Positions 7,492 to 16,362 are shown, counted from the first letter of the stretch. The stretch: DNA of 64,000 bases from Amycolatopsis sp. MtRt-6 (GCF_017308975.1 NZ_JADWPD010000008.1:62001-126000); one strand, 5' to 3'. Made by a program: numbers and translations. Notes: generated by a model from the letters alone, not told the origin.

Positions 7492-8952
7492 ATGGTCACT
7501 TTGCCGGGCACCGTGAGCCGAGCCGCCGAAGCACTGCGCGAACGCGTGCCGCCGTTGACGGCGTTGCCGCTGCCCCGTGGGGTCGACGAGCGCTGGCTGC
7601 GCTCGCGGTGGCCGGTCAAGGAACTCGCGGCGCCGCCCGCGGGCAGCGGCCTCAAGCCCGTGCTGGGCGACGAAGGCCCGCCGGTGGTCGGGCACATGCT
7701 CGAGATGATGCGGTTCGGGCCCGCGTTCGGCCTGCGCCGCCACGAGCTCTACGGCCCGGTGTCGTGGACCGGCGGGTTCGGCCGCCGGATCGTCGCGCTG
7801 TCCGGGCCCGAAGCCACGCAGATCGCGCTCGTCAACAAGGACAAGGCGTTCTCCCAGGAGGGCTGGAAGTTCTTCATCGAGAAGTTCTTCGACCGCGGCC
7901 TGATGCTGATGGACTTCGGCGAGCACCACCTGCACCGCCGGATCATGCAGGAGGCCTTCACGCGCCCGCGGCTGGCCGGCTACGTCGGCGAGATGGGCCC
8001 GGCGCTGCGCGAGGGCGTCGCCGGGTGGAGCAGCAGCGAGCGGCCGCGGCTGTACTGGGCGCTCAAGCAGCTCACCCTCGACGTCGCGACCCGCGTGTTC
8101 ATGGGCATGCCCAGCGGTGACGACGCCGCCCGGATCAACCGCGCGTTCGTCAGCTGCGTGCGGGCCGGCACCTCGTTCGTGCGCTTCCCGGTGCCGGGCG
8201 GGCGCTGGTCGGCCGGGCTGCACGGGCGCCGTGTCCTCGAGCGCTACTTCGGCGAAAGCCTGCCCGCCAAACGGCGTTCGGGCGGCGACGACCTGTTCGC
8301 CGCGCTGTGCCAGGCCACCACCGAGGACGGCGACCGGTTCTCCGACACCGACATCGTCAACCACATGATCTTCCTCATGATGGCCGCGCACGACACGACG
8401 ACCATCACCAGCAGCGCCATGGCCTATTACCTGGCCAAGCACCCGGCGTGGCAGGACCGCGCCCGCGCGGAGTCGCTCGCCCTCGGCGACGACGTCCTCG
8501 ACATCGACGCCGTCGAAAAGCTCGAAACCCTCGACCTCGTCATGAAAGAGGCGCTGCGGCTGGTCGCGCCGGTGCCGTCGCTGACCCGCCAGACCGTCAA
8601 GGACACCGCGGTGCTCGGCCACTACATCCCGGCGGGCACCCTGGTCGGCGTCTCGCCGACGATCAACCACTTCACGCCCGAGTGCTGGACGAACCCCTTC
8701 GCCTTCGACCCGGAGCGCTTCGCTGAGCCGCGGCGCGAGGACAAGTCGCACCGGATGGCGTGGATGCCCTTCGGCGGTGGCGCGCACAAGTGCATCGGGT
8801 TGCACTTCGGCGGTCTCGAGGTGAAGTTGCTGATGCACGAACTGCTGCGGGCGTACCGCTGGTCGGTTCCGGAGAGTTACACCGCACGCTGGGACTACGT
8901 CTCGCTGCCGGTGCCCGCGGACGGTCTGCCGGTGCACCTGACCCCCCGCTGA
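7492..8952 (+). CDS. Cytochrome P450, CYP136-like
   Basis: 486 aa. The heme-binding loop is PFGGGAHKCIG with the Cys thiolate ligand. The I-helix is MMAAHDTTT (acid-Thr pair) and the ExxR motif lies in KEALRL. The N-terminal half (PPAGSGLKPVLGD, GHMLEMMRFGP, RRIMQEAFTRPRLAGY, VNHMIFLMMAAHDT) closely resembles M. tuberculosis CYP136 as I remember it; the substrate is unknown. An AGGAG at 7487-7491 abuts the ATG at 7492, so TTG 7501 (nine bases further on) may be the real start. The gene lies just behind the AraC regulator, with which it may form an operon. No ferredoxin or reductase gene is adjacent. Confidence 0.93.
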   Translation: MVTLPGTVSRAAEALRERVPPLTALPLPRGVDERWLRSRWPVKELAAPPAGSGLKPVLGDEGPPVVGHMLEMMRFGPAFGLRRHELYGPVSWTGGFGRRIVALSGPEATQIALVNKDKAFSQEGWKFFIEKFFDRGLMLMDFGEHHLHRRIMQEAFTRPRLAGYVGEMGPALREGVAGWSSSERPRLYWALKQLTLDVATRVFMGMPSGDDAARINRAFVSCVRAGTSFVRFPVPGGRWSAGLHGRRVLERYFGESLPAKRRSGGDDLFAALCQATTEDGDRFSDTDIVNHMIFLMMAAHDTTTITSSAMAYYLAKHPAWQDRARAESLALGDDVLDIDAVEKLETLDLVMKEALRLVAPVPSLTRQTVKDTAVLGHYIPAGTLVGVSPTINHFTPECWTNPFAFDPERFAEPRREDKSHRMAWMPFGGGAHKCIGLHFGGLEVKLLMHELLRAYRWSVPESYTARWDYVSLPVPADGLPVHLTPR

Positions 8953-8982
8953 CCCGGCGGATGTCCACCACCGCATACACTA

Positions 8983-8999
8983 GGTAACGAAAAGTTACC
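8983..8999. promoter_or_regulatory. Inverted repeat in P450 / PAS-GGDEF-EAL intergenic region
   Basis: GGTAAC (8983-8988) and GTTACC (8994-8999) form a perfect 6-bp inverted repeat around GAAAA. A -10-like TACACT lies at 8976-8981. It could be an operator or a weak hairpin. The right half continues as AAAGTTACCGT, which recurs at about 60094-60104 in another intergenic region. Confidence 0.4.
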
Positions 9000-9153
9000 G
9001 TTTGTGGAGATTCGTTCACTCGTTCAGCCGGTAGACACCCTGTCACGCACATGATGGCGTGGCATCGATCGTGGGCGAAGGCTGCCTGGTGTGGCTTCAT
9101 GATCCTCGACACCGTGTCCGACCTGGCCATACCTGTGCGTGAAGAGGTGGAGT

Positions 9154-11007
9154 GTGCCTGAACCCGGTGCCGCGTCGGGGCTGCTGGACGTGGCGCGGCG
9201 GTGGGCGGCCACGTTGGCCGACACCAAAGGAGTAACGCTTCCCCCGGAGGAGCTCGAAGCCCTCCTGCTGGAGGTCGCGCACGACGCGGTCGGCCAAGCC
9301 GGCTCGCAACACGACGGCGCGCTGCTGCGGTTCACCGCGCTGTACGCCGCGTCGCCGATGGGGATCGCGCTGGCCGACCCGGACGGCGACATCGTGGAGG
9401 CCAACCTGGCCCTCGGCCAGCTGCTCGGCTGCTCGCCCGAACGCTTGCGGGGCAGGCACATCAGCGACCTCGGCTCCACCGACCACGACGTCTCCCGGCT
9501 CGCGGCCGGCCTGGAGCTGGTGCGCGCGGGGCGCGACCGCTACCAGGAGCGGATGCTGCTCGACCACACCGAAGACGGGCAGCTCTGGACCGACGTCACG
9601 ATCGCCCCGCTGCCCGGCGACCGGCCGGGCTCGATCTACCCGGTGCTGATGGTGTCCGACGCCAACGAGCTGCACCTGCTGCAGGAGCGGCTGCTGCACC
9701 AGAACGTGCACGACCCGCTGACCGGGCTGCCGAACGCGTCGTCGTTCACCACCAAGCTGGAGGCCGCGCTCGGCGCCGGCGCGCGCGACGACATCGCGTT
9801 GGTCTACCTCGACGTCGACGGCTTCAAGGTGATCAACGACGGCCTCGGCGCCGGGGTCGGCGACCAGGTGCTGCGCGGGGTCGCGAACAAGCTGTCGGCG
9901 GTGTTCACCGGCCACCACGACGGGTTCGTCGCCCGGCTGTCCGGCGACGGCTTCGCGGTGCTGCTGCGGGGCGAGCTGGCGGCACCCGAGGTCGTCCGGC
10001 TGGTCGAGCGCGCCCTGGAAGACCTCAACGAGCCGATCTACCTGGGCGGCCACGGCATCGGCGTCAGCGCGAGCGCGGGCATCGTCGTGCGGGCGGCCGT
10101 CGAGGGCGGCGCGGCCGAACTGCTGCGGGCGGCGGAGATCGCGCTGCACCGGGCCAAGGAGGCCGGCAAGGCGCAGTGGATGCTGTTCGACCCGGAGCTG
10201 GACGCCCGCGACCGCGGCCGCTACCAGCTGGGCGCGGTGATCGCCGGCGCGCTGGAGAACGGCGAGTTCTCGCTCGTCTACCAGCCCACGGTGAAGCTGT
10301 CCCGGCCGGACGAGCTCGCCGCCGTCAACGCCGGGCTGCGCTGGAACCACCCGGAGAAGGGCGAGCTCGGCTCCGAGGAGTTCTACCCGCTGGCCCAGAC
10401 CACGGGCATGACGGTGCCGCTCGGACGCTGGCTGCTCGCCGAATCCCTGGCGGCGACGGCCCGCTGGCGCGCGCAGCTGGGCGACGCGGCCCCGGACGTC
10501 TGCGTGCGGCTGCCGACCCGGCTGGCGATCGACCCGGACCTGGTGCTGCTGGTGAAGGAGCAGCTGGACAAGCACGAGCTCCCGGCGCGGGCGCTGCGCC
10601 TGTGCACCGACCGCGATTCGATACTGGCCCCGCGCGGCGAGGTCCTGGACTCGCTCGCGGTGCTGGCCGACCTGGGCGCGCAGCTGGTGCTGACGATCTC
10701 GGGCTCGGCGGACCTCGAACTGATCCCCCAGCACCGCCTCCCCGTGCAGCACGTGATCCTCTCGGGCCCGGTGGTCGACGCGCTGGACACGGACGAGCCG
10801 GCGGAGCCCGACCTGCGGCACCTGACGCAGCTGATCACGCGGGCGCGCGAGCTGAACCTGCGGGTCGGGGCGGAGGGCGTCCGGACGCACGAGCAGGCGG
10901 CCCGGCTGCGGCAGCTGGGCGTGCTCGCGGCCCGGGGCCCGTTCGTGGCGGACTCGGCCTCGGGTGACGAGGTCGACGAGATGATCACCCGGCACCCGTC
11001 GAAGTAG
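9154..11007 (+). CDS. PAS-GGDEF-EAL protein with both catalytic motifs degenerate
   Basis: 617 aa from GTG 9154, chosen because GAAGAGG lies six bases upstream; GTG 9139 is also open. Order: ~45-aa helical head, PAS domain (about 45-165, MGIALADPDGDIVEANLALG), GGDEF domain (about 185-335, start DPLTGLPN), EAL domain (about 345-595). The GGDEF signature is SGDGF (263-267). The EAL motif is lost: NAGLRW at 392 replaces E-A-L-x-R-W. The later EAL catalytic acids and Lys are also missing (RLCTDRD, LTISGSAD, HVILSG). It is therefore unlikely to make or degrade c-di-GMP and more likely acts as a PAS-coupled scaffold or ligand sensor. No membrane segment was seen. Confidence 0.9.
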   Translation: MPEPGAASGLLDVARRWAATLADTKGVTLPPEELEALLLEVAHDAVGQAGSQHDGALLRFTALYAASPMGIALADPDGDIVEANLALGQLLGCSPERLRGRHISDLGSTDHDVSRLAAGLELVRAGRDRYQERMLLDHTEDGQLWTDVTIAPLPGDRPGSIYPVLMVSDANELHLLQERLLHQNVHDPLTGLPNASSFTTKLEAALGAGARDDIALVYLDVDGFKVINDGLGAGVGDQVLRGVANKLSAVFTGHHDGFVARLSGDGFAVLLRGELAAPEVVRLVERALEDLNEPIYLGGHGIGVSASAGIVVRAAVEGGAAELLRAAEIALHRAKEAGKAQWMLFDPELDARDRGRYQLGAVIAGALENGEFSLVYQPTVKLSRPDELAAVNAGLRWNHPEKGELGSEEFYPLAQTTGMTVPLGRWLLAESLAATARWRAQLGDAAPDVCVRLPTRLAIDPDLVLLVKEQLDKHELPARALRLCTDRDSILAPRGEVLDSLAVLADLGAQLVLTISGSADLELIPQHRLPVQHVILSGPVVDALDTDEPAEPDLRHLTQLITRARELNLRVGAEGVRTHEQAARLRQLGVLAARGPFVADSASGDEVDEMITRHPSK

Positions 11008-11089
11008 GGCGGGTCCAGACCAAGCCGGTGTCCCGTCGGTTCCGAACACCCGGCAGACTGGGTTCTGCCGCCGACGCGAAAGGACGTCC

Positions 11090-11551
11090 ATGGACGCCGG
11101 AGACCTCGCCCCCGACTTCACGCTGCCCGACGACCAGGGCCGGGAGCGGACGCTCTCGGACTTCCTGGCCACCGGGCCCGTGGTCCTCTTCTTCTACCCC
11201 GCCGCCATGACCGGAGGCTGCACCGCCGAAAGCTGCCACTTCCGCGACCTGGCCGCCGAGTTCGCGGCGGTCGGCGCGCACCGCGTCGGCATCAGCCCCG
11301 ACGCCATCACCAAGCAGCGCGCCTTCTCGGAGGCCAACGGCTTCGACTACCCGCTTCTGTCCGATGTGGAGGGTGCGGTCGCGAAGCAGTTCGGCGTGTG
11401 GCGGAAACTCGTGCCGCTGCACACCAAGCGGGCCACCTTCGTGATCGGCGAGGACCGGAAGGTGCTCGCGAAGATCAAGAGCGAGCTGAACTTCACCGTC
11501 CACGCCGACGAGGCGCTCAAGGTGCTGCGGGAGCGGAACAAGGTCTCCTAG
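11090..11551 (+). CDS. bcp: Peroxiredoxin, AhpC/TSA family, BCP/PrxQ type
   Basis: 153 aa, the usual length. Motif AAMTGGCTAESCHFRD carries the peroxidatic Cys and a second Cys five residues later, the arrangement of atypical 2-Cys PrxQ/BCP enzymes that form an intramolecular disulfide and are re-reduced by thioredoxin. It reduces H2O2 and organic hydroperoxides in the cytoplasm. The start ATG has AAGGACG upstream. It stands alone and overlaps the tail of the convergent GNAT gene by about 35 bp. Confidence 0.93.
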   Translation: MDAGDLAPDFTLPDDQGRERTLSDFLATGPVVLFFYPAAMTGGCTAESCHFRDLAAEFAAVGAHRVGISPDAITKQRAFSEANGFDYPLLSDVEGAVAKQFGVWRKLVPLHTKRATFVIGEDRKVLAKIKSELNFTVHADEALKVLRERNKVS

Positions 11552-12080
11552 CGAGCCGCCACACGTGGTTGGTGCCCGTGCACGACGGCGCCAGCGGCTT
11601 CTCCGCCGGTTCCGTGCGCACCTTGGTGAACCCGAGGCGCGCCGGGATCGCTCCACTTCGGACGTTCCGCTCGTCGTGCTTGATCTCGACGTACCCGGCG
11701 CCGAGGCGGAGCGCCTCCTCGGTGAGCAGCGCGACCGCCCGCGTCATCAGGCCGCGGCCGACGAAGCCGAGCGCGAGCCAGTAGCCGATCTCGACGCCGC
11801 CGTCGCGCCGCATCACGCCGATGCCGCCGGCCAGATCGGAGCCGGCCGAGATGGCGTACTCGTACGCTTCGCCGTTCTCCCAGCTGTTCACGGTGCGCCG
11901 GAGGAACTCGTCGGAGTCGTCGTCGGTGTACCCGCCGGTGGCCCAGATCAGGAACGCGCCCAGGTGCGCCAGCGACCCGCTGACCGCGGCCGTCAGCACC
12001 GTGCGATCGCCGGGGTGCCAGCGGGTCAGCGTCAGGTCACCGTCGCGATAGGTCTCGGCCGGGGTTTCCATGCGGTTCAT
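11517..12080 (-). CDS. GNAT-family N-acetyltransferase (RimJ/RimL-like)
   Basis: 187 aa; a second in-frame ATG at 12071 is possible. The GNAT core is clear: AYEYAISAGSDLAGGIGVM, then VEIGYWLALGFVGRGLMTRAV with the acetyl-CoA loop (GFVGRG), then NVRSGAIPARLGFTKV. The pattern is that of RimJ/RimL-type acetyltransferases acting on protein N-termini or small amines; the substrate is unknown. Its 3' end overlaps the convergent peroxiredoxin gene. The LCP gene ends 29 bp upstream on the same strand, so they may be cotranscribed. Confidence 0.85.
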   Translation of the reverse strand: MNRMETPAETYRDGDLTLTRWHPGDRTVLTAAVSGSLAHLGAFLIWATGGYTDDDSDEFLRRTVNSWENGEAYEYAISAGSDLAGGIGVMRRDGGVEIGYWLALGFVGRGLMTRAVALLTEEALRLGAGYVEIKHDERNVRSGAIPARLGFTKVRTEPAEKPLAPSCTGTNHVWRLARRPCSAPAAP

Positions 12081-12109
12081 GGTGCCCCGGCCGAGTCCTG
12101 GAGCGCGAA

Positions 12110-13321
12110 TCAATTGACGATGACGCTGTCCGGCACCGCGGTGTCGTTCTTCAGCGCGTCGAACAGCTGCTTCGACTTGGCCTTGTCCCAGTTCTCCGCC
12201 GACCCGCTGGTCACCGGCACCGTCGTCGTCACCACGCCACCGGAGGAGATCCCGCGCATCGCCATCGCCAGGCCGGCGAGGTTGTGCACGTGGTCGCCCG
12301 AGTCCATGGTCAGCGCGTCCGGCGCCGAGGACAGCAGCGGGAAGAAGTGGAACGGGTTCAGCAGCGTGCCGGGGCTGGCGATCTGGCTGACCAGCGCGCC
12401 GATGAACTTGCGCTGGTTGGCGACGCGGTCGAGGTCCGAACGCGGGGTCGCCGCGCTGTGGCGCATGCGGACGAAGCCGAGCGCCGAGCGGCCGTCGAGC
12501 GACTGGCAGCCGGCCTTGATGCTGATGCCGGTCATGGTGTCGTTCATGTCCTTGTCGATGCACATGTCGACGCCGCCGATCGCGTCGACGATCTTGGCGA
12601 ACCCGCCGAAGCCGATCTCCGCGTAGTGGTCGATGTGCAGCCCGGTCGCGCCTTCGACGGTCTGGGCGAGCAGCTTCGGCCCGCCGATCGAGAAGGCCGC
12701 GTTGATCTTGTTCTTGCCGTGCCCGGGAATCGACACCTGCGAGTCGCGCGGCAGCGACAGCAGCGTCGGCTTGGTGCTGTTGTCCGGGATGTGCGCGACC
12801 ATGATCGTGTCGGTGCGCTGCCCGCCGCCCGCCGCGGCGACGTCGCCCGTGGCGAGTCGCTCCTCGTCCTCCGCGGTCAGGCCTTCGCGGCTGTCCGAGC
12901 CGACGATCAGCCAGTTGGTGCCGGACTCGGCGACCGGGCGGCCGGAGTAGTCGGCCAGCGCGTCGACGCGCTTGATCGAGAACTCGAGGTAGACCCAGAT
13001 GCCGGCGAGGAACACGACGAACACCAGCACCAGGGCACCCAGCACCTTGCCGAAGCTCCACCGGCGGCGACGCGGCGGGCGGGACGGCGGGTAGCCGTCG
13101 TCCACCGGGCGCCGCGGCGGGTCCTGCCGCGGCGGCGGGGGCGGCGCGTACTCCGGCTCGCGGGTGCCCATCGGGCGGGTGCGCTCGTCGTACGGGCTGC
13201 GGCCCCGCCCGGGCAGCGGCATCATCTGCGCGCGCTGGTGGTCGCGGGGGCGGCCGGCAGGCGGCCGGGGCGGTGGCATCCGGCGCCCGCCGTCGTCGCC
13301 ACGGTACGTCATCACCATCAC
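12110..13321 (-). CDS. LCP-family (LytR-CpsA-Psr) cell-wall glycopolymer ligase
   Basis: 403 aa; an ATG three codons in (13312) is equally plausible. The cytoplasmic N-terminus is Pro/Arg-rich (~85 aa), followed by one membrane segment (KVLGALVLVFVVFLAGIWVY) and an extracellular LCP domain. Key features are NWLIVGSDSREGL, GGQRTDTIMVAHI (catalytic Arg/Asp region), LLSLPRDSQVSIPGHGKNKINAAF, and HYAEIGFGGFAKIVDAIGGVDMCI. LCP enzymes transfer polymers such as arabinogalactan from a lipid carrier to peptidoglycan. Two Cys flank the core (DMCID and AGCQSL) and may form a disulfide. No C-terminal LytR domain follows, so it is the short type. Confidence 0.93.
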   Translation of the reverse strand: MMVMTYRGDDGGRRMPPPRPPAGRPRDHQRAQMMPLPGRGRSPYDERTRPMGTREPEYAPPPPPRQDPPRRPVDDGYPPSRPPRRRRWSFGKVLGALVLVFVVFLAGIWVYLEFSIKRVDALADYSGRPVAESGTNWLIVGSDSREGLTAEDEERLATGDVAAAGGGQRTDTIMVAHIPDNSTKPTLLSLPRDSQVSIPGHGKNKINAAFSIGGPKLLAQTVEGATGLHIDHYAEIGFGGFAKIVDAIGGVDMCIDKDMNDTMTGISIKAGCQSLDGRSALGFVRMRHSAATPRSDLDRVANQRKFIGALVSQIASPGTLLNPFHFFPLLSSAPDALTMDSGDHVHNLAGLAMAMRGISSGGVVTTTVPVTSGSAENWDKAKSKQLFDALKNDTAVPDSVIVN

Positions 13322-13363
13322 CCAATCCCGATCCGGACAAACGTGTCGTGGTCAGTACACCGC

Positions 13364-13384
13364 ACGTCCTCGAAGGGAGGACGT
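13364..13384 (-). terminator. Hairpin between the CFA-type methyltransferase and LCP genes
   Basis: Perfect 8-bp stem ACGTCCTC (13364-13371) with GAGGACGT (13377-13384) around a 5-base loop. It lies 24 bp past the stop of the methyltransferase gene on the minus strand. There is no T tract, so it may be a weak terminator or an RNA-processing hairpin. Confidence 0.4.
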
Positions 13385-13407
13385 CCGGCACCGGGGTCGG
13401 GTTGCGG

Positions 13408-14652
13408 TCACCGGCCGGTCGCCTCGTAGCCGAACTGGTGGACCTTGAGGTACCCGGACCGGAACCCGGCCTCGGAATAGGCCAGGTAGAACTCCCACAT
13501 CCGGCGGAAGACGTCGTCGAACCCGAACCCGGCGATGTCGGCCCAGCGGTGCAGGAACCGTTCGCGCCACCACCGTAGCGTGCGCGCGTAGTCCTGGCCG
13601 AACTCGCGCATCCCGGCCAGCTTGAGCCGGGTGTTCGCCTTGACGCCCTCCTCGATCGAGCGCACCGACGGGATGAGCCCGCCCGGGAAGATGTACTTGT
13701 GGACCCAGCCGTAGGCCCGCGACGCCGCGAGCATCCGGTCGTGGTCCATCGTGATGGCCTGCAGGCCGAACCGCCCGCCGGGGCGCAGCCGCTCCCCGAT
13801 CACCCGGTAGAACTCCGGCCAGTAGGACGCGCCGACGGCCTCGATCATCTCGACGCTGACCACGGCGTCGTACCGGCCGCTCGACTCGCGGTAATCACAC
13901 AGCTTCACCTCGACGCGGTCGGAAAACCCGGCCGCGGCGATGCGTTCCGTGGCCAGCCTGCGCTGTTCCTCCGAAATGGTCAGTGACGTCACGTGCGCGC
14001 CGCGGGCCGCCGCGCGGATGGCGAGTTCACCCCATCCGGTGCCGATTTCGAGGACTGCGCTGCCGTCGCGGACGCCGGCGTAGTCGAGCACGCTGTCGAT
14101 CTTGCGGTGCTGCGCGGCGGTCAGGTCGTCGTCGAGCCCGAACAGCGCCGAGGAGTACGTCATCGACTCGTCGAGGAAGGCGCCGAACAGGTCGTTGGAC
14201 AGGTCGTAGTGCCGGTGGATGTTGGCCCGCGCGCCTTCGAGGGTGTTCTCCTCCGACGGCGGCTGCGTCCGCTCGGCGATCCGGCGGAACTTCTGCAGCG
14301 CCGGCGGGACGAGCGTGGCCATCCGCTCGGCGAACGGCGTCAGCACTTCGGCCAGGTCGGACGCGGTCCAGTCACCGGCCATGTAGGACTCGCCGAAGCC
14401 GATCTTGGCGTCGACGCCGAGGCGGTGGAAGAACGCCTCGGGGCGCAGGATCCGCAGCTCGGGTGCCTCGGGACCGCCGGCGCCGAGCACGGTGCCGTCC
14501 GGGAAGGTCACCCGGACGTCGAGCGGGCGGACCGCGTGGCGGAACAGCGCGGCGGCGATCCGGGCGCGCAGCGCGGAGTGCGGCGGGGTGGCCAGGCCGG
14601 GCCAGCGGTCATCGTCCTGGGCCGAGGCCCGGTCAGCGCTCGAAGTGGTCAC
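13408..14652 (-). CDS. Cyclopropane-fatty-acyl-phospholipid synthase-type SAM methyltransferase
   Basis: 414 aa; the GTG start has GGAGGGAG upstream. The N-terminal ~100 residues are the lipid-substrate domain (FGESYMAGDW is diagnostic). The C-terminal Rossmann methyltransferase has VLEIGTGWGELAIRAA (SAM-binding), HYDLSNDLFGAFLDESMTYSSALF, and SVEMIEAVGASYWPEFY. Members modify unsaturated phospholipid acyl chains by cyclopropanation or methylation (e.g. tuberculostearate), acting at the inner membrane face. The cyclopropane-synthase bicarbonate-site residues cannot be judged by eye. The alpha/beta hydrolase gene lies upstream on the same strand, 95 bp away. Confidence 0.92.
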   Translation of the reverse strand: MTTSSADRASAQDDDRWPGLATPPHSALRARIAAALFRHAVRPLDVRVTFPDGTVLGAGGPEAPELRILRPEAFFHRLGVDAKIGFGESYMAGDWTASDLAEVLTPFAERMATLVPPALQKFRRIAERTQPPSEENTLEGARANIHRHYDLSNDLFGAFLDESMTYSSALFGLDDDLTAAQHRKIDSVLDYAGVRDGSAVLEIGTGWGELAIRAAARGAHVTSLTISEEQRRLATERIAAAGFSDRVEVKLCDYRESSGRYDAVVSVEMIEAVGASYWPEFYRVIGERLRPGGRFGLQAITMDHDRMLAASRAYGWVHKYIFPGGLIPSVRSIEEGVKANTRLKLAGMREFGQDYARTLRWWRERFLHRWADIAGFGFDDVFRRMWEFYLAYSEAGFRSGYLKVHQFGYEATGR

Positions 14653-14747
14653 GGGTACTCCCTCCGGCCGGCCAGGTTCGCCGGTGGTCGATCCTAATCG
14701 CCGCACCCCCGCGGCGCGCTTCGCCGAATGCCCTGTTCGGGGCACTT

Positions 14748-15440
14748 TCACACGGGTATCCGCAGCCGCTGCGGCGCCGGCGCGGCCCACGCCCCGCGCA
14801 GGGTCCCGCCGTCGTCCCCGGTGAGCAGCTCCAGGGTGAACGCCACCGTCAGCCGGGTCCAGACCCGGGCGCGGCGCAGCATCGCGTGCCCTTCGTTCGC
14901 CATCTCGAACCGGGCCAGGCGCGCGGCGACGTCCGCGGCCCGTTCGGCGAAGGCGTGGGACTCCGCCGGGCTCGTCATCCGGTCGCGGGTGCCGTGCACG
15001 ATCAGCACCGACCGCCCGGCGACGGCCTCGACCGGCTCGCCCCGCGGCGTCCACGGCGCCAGCGCGCAGACCCCGCGCACGGCCGGGTCGTCGGCCACGC
15101 GCAGGGCCACCCGTGCCCCCATCGAGTGACCGACCAGCACGACCGGCAGGCCGGGGTGGTCGGCGCGGAGGCGGTCGAGGGCCCAGCGTGCGTCGTCGAT
15201 CGGGTCCTCGGCGGGCGCGTTCCAGCCGTAGCGGCGGTTGCGCAGCAGCCGCACCTCGACGCCGTCCTTGCGCCCGGCCCGGTGCAGGGCGCGCGCGATC
15301 GGCACCATCCGCAGGTAGGCCAGTTTCCAGGGCTGGACGCTGCCCGTGCTGTGTTCGGCGCCGCCGTGCAGCACAAGCACTACCGCCCGCGTCCGTCCGC
15401 GGGCCGGCCACACGGACACCGCCGGTTCTGCTTCGCCCAC
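14748..15440 (-). CDS. Alpha/beta hydrolase
   Basis: 230 aa from GTG 15440. An early strand RAVVLVLHGG (oxyanion region HGG) leads to the nucleophile elbow GHSMG (Ser). A later acid is likely in VLIVHGTRDRMTSP and the catalytic His in NEGHAML. No signal peptide is present, so it should be a cytoplasmic serine hydrolase (esterase or lysophospholipase type) of unknown substrate. It is divergent from the SIS gene with an 87-bp shared upstream region. It is cytogenetically close to the CFA-type lipid methyltransferase, but a link in function is only suggestive. Confidence 0.85.
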   Translation of the reverse strand: MGEAEPAVSVWPARGRTRAVVLVLHGGAEHSTGSVQPWKLAYLRMVPIARALHRAGRKDGVEVRLLRNRRYGWNAPAEDPIDDARWALDRLRADHPGLPVVLVGHSMGARVALRVADDPAVRGVCALAPWTPRGEPVEAVAGRSVLIVHGTRDRMTSPAESHAFAERAADVAARLARFEMANEGHAMLRRARVWTRLTVAFTLELLTGDDGGTLRGAWAAPAPQRLRIPV

Positions 15441-15527
15441 CCGCGTCCTCCTCGCCTGCCGTTCCCCCGCCTACCACCATATTCGCGGTAGATTCGGCGC
15501 CCGGTCCCCAACGGAAGGGTGGGTGTG

Positions 15528-16253
15528 GTGAGCGCCACGGACATCGCGGGCAGCGTCGCCGAGCAACTGGCGGACGTCGAGCAGGCCAACGCCGAAGCGG
15601 TGCGGGCCGCGGCGGACCTGGTGCTGGGGGTGATCCGGGCCGACGCACTGGTCTATACCGCGGGTGCCGGGCACTCGCTGGCCGCGGTCGCCGAGACGTT
15701 CTACCGCGCCGGCGGGCTGGCCTGCGTCTACCCGCTCTACCACCCGGACCTGCTCCCGCTGCACGGCGCGGTGTCCAGCACGCGGACCGAACGGCGCAGC
15801 GGCCTGGCCGCGGAGGTCCTGTCCGAGCGTGCGCCGGGGCCGGACGACGTGCTGGTGGTGTTCTCGACCTCCGGCGTCAACCCGTATCCCGTCGAGCTGT
15901 GCATCGAGGCGCGCAAGCGGGGCGCGGCCGTCATCGCGGTGACGTCGCGGGCGTCCGTGGCGGCGGCGCCGCGGCGGTCGTCGAGCACGGTGGTGGAGCA
16001 GAGCACGGTCGTGCTGGACTCGCTGGTCGTCCCCGGGGACGCGAGCTACCCGGCGGACGCCCCGCGGACCGCGCCACTGTCCACTGTGGTCAATGCGTTC
16101 CTGTGGAACCTGGTGCTGGCCCAGGTTTACGACCGCGGGACGGCGGAAGGCCTCGACGTCCCACTGTGGCGAAGCTCCAATGTGGAGGGTGGCGACGAAG
16201 CGAACGCCTCACTGCTGGCGAAGTACGGCGAAATCGTCCCCCGGCTGCGGTAG
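15528..16253 (+). CDS. SIS-domain protein (sugar isomerase-like)
   Basis: 241 aa from GTG 15528, preferred because GGAAGGG lies eight bases upstream; GTGs at 15519 and 15525 are also in frame. A SIS fold is shown by VYTAGAGHSLAAVAETFYRAGG (phosphosugar loop) and DDVLVVFSTSGVNPYPVELCIEARKRGAAVIAVTS. Related proteins are annotated as UPF0309-type and often lie near sugar-catabolism genes. No second SIS domain and no glutaminase domain is present, so it is not GlmS. The substrate is unknown. Neighbours give no sugar context. Confidence 0.82.
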   Translation: MSATDIAGSVAEQLADVEQANAEAVRAAADLVLGVIRADALVYTAGAGHSLAAVAETFYRAGGLACVYPLYHPDLLPLHGAVSSTRTERRSGLAAEVLSERAPGPDDVLVVFSTSGVNPYPVELCIEARKRGAAVIAVTSRASVAAAPRRSSSTVVEQSTVVLDSLVVPGDASYPADAPRTAPLSTVVNAFLWNLVLAQVYDRGTAEGLDVPLWRSSNVEGGDEANASLLAKYGEIVPRLR

Positions 16254-16282
16254 TTCGTCAGAAAGCACCATCCGGGCGCGTC

Positions 16283-16332
16283 TTGACGCCACGTGCCCGG
16301 CCGCTTTAGCGTCGACATACCGACTGGTCGGT
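16283..16332 (+). promoter_or_regulatory. Promoter with overlapping TetR-type operator for the beta-lactamase-family gene
   Basis: TTGACG (16283-16288) and TAGCGT (16307-16312) are separated by 18 bp, a good housekeeping promoter. At the predicted start site is ACCGAC-TG-GTCGGT (16319-16332), a perfect 6-bp inverted repeat like many TetR-family operators. No TetR gene is adjacent, so the repressor would be encoded elsewhere. Confidence 0.6.
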
Positions 16333-16362
16333 GCGAACCGGTCGCTCCCCGGAGGAGGTCCG

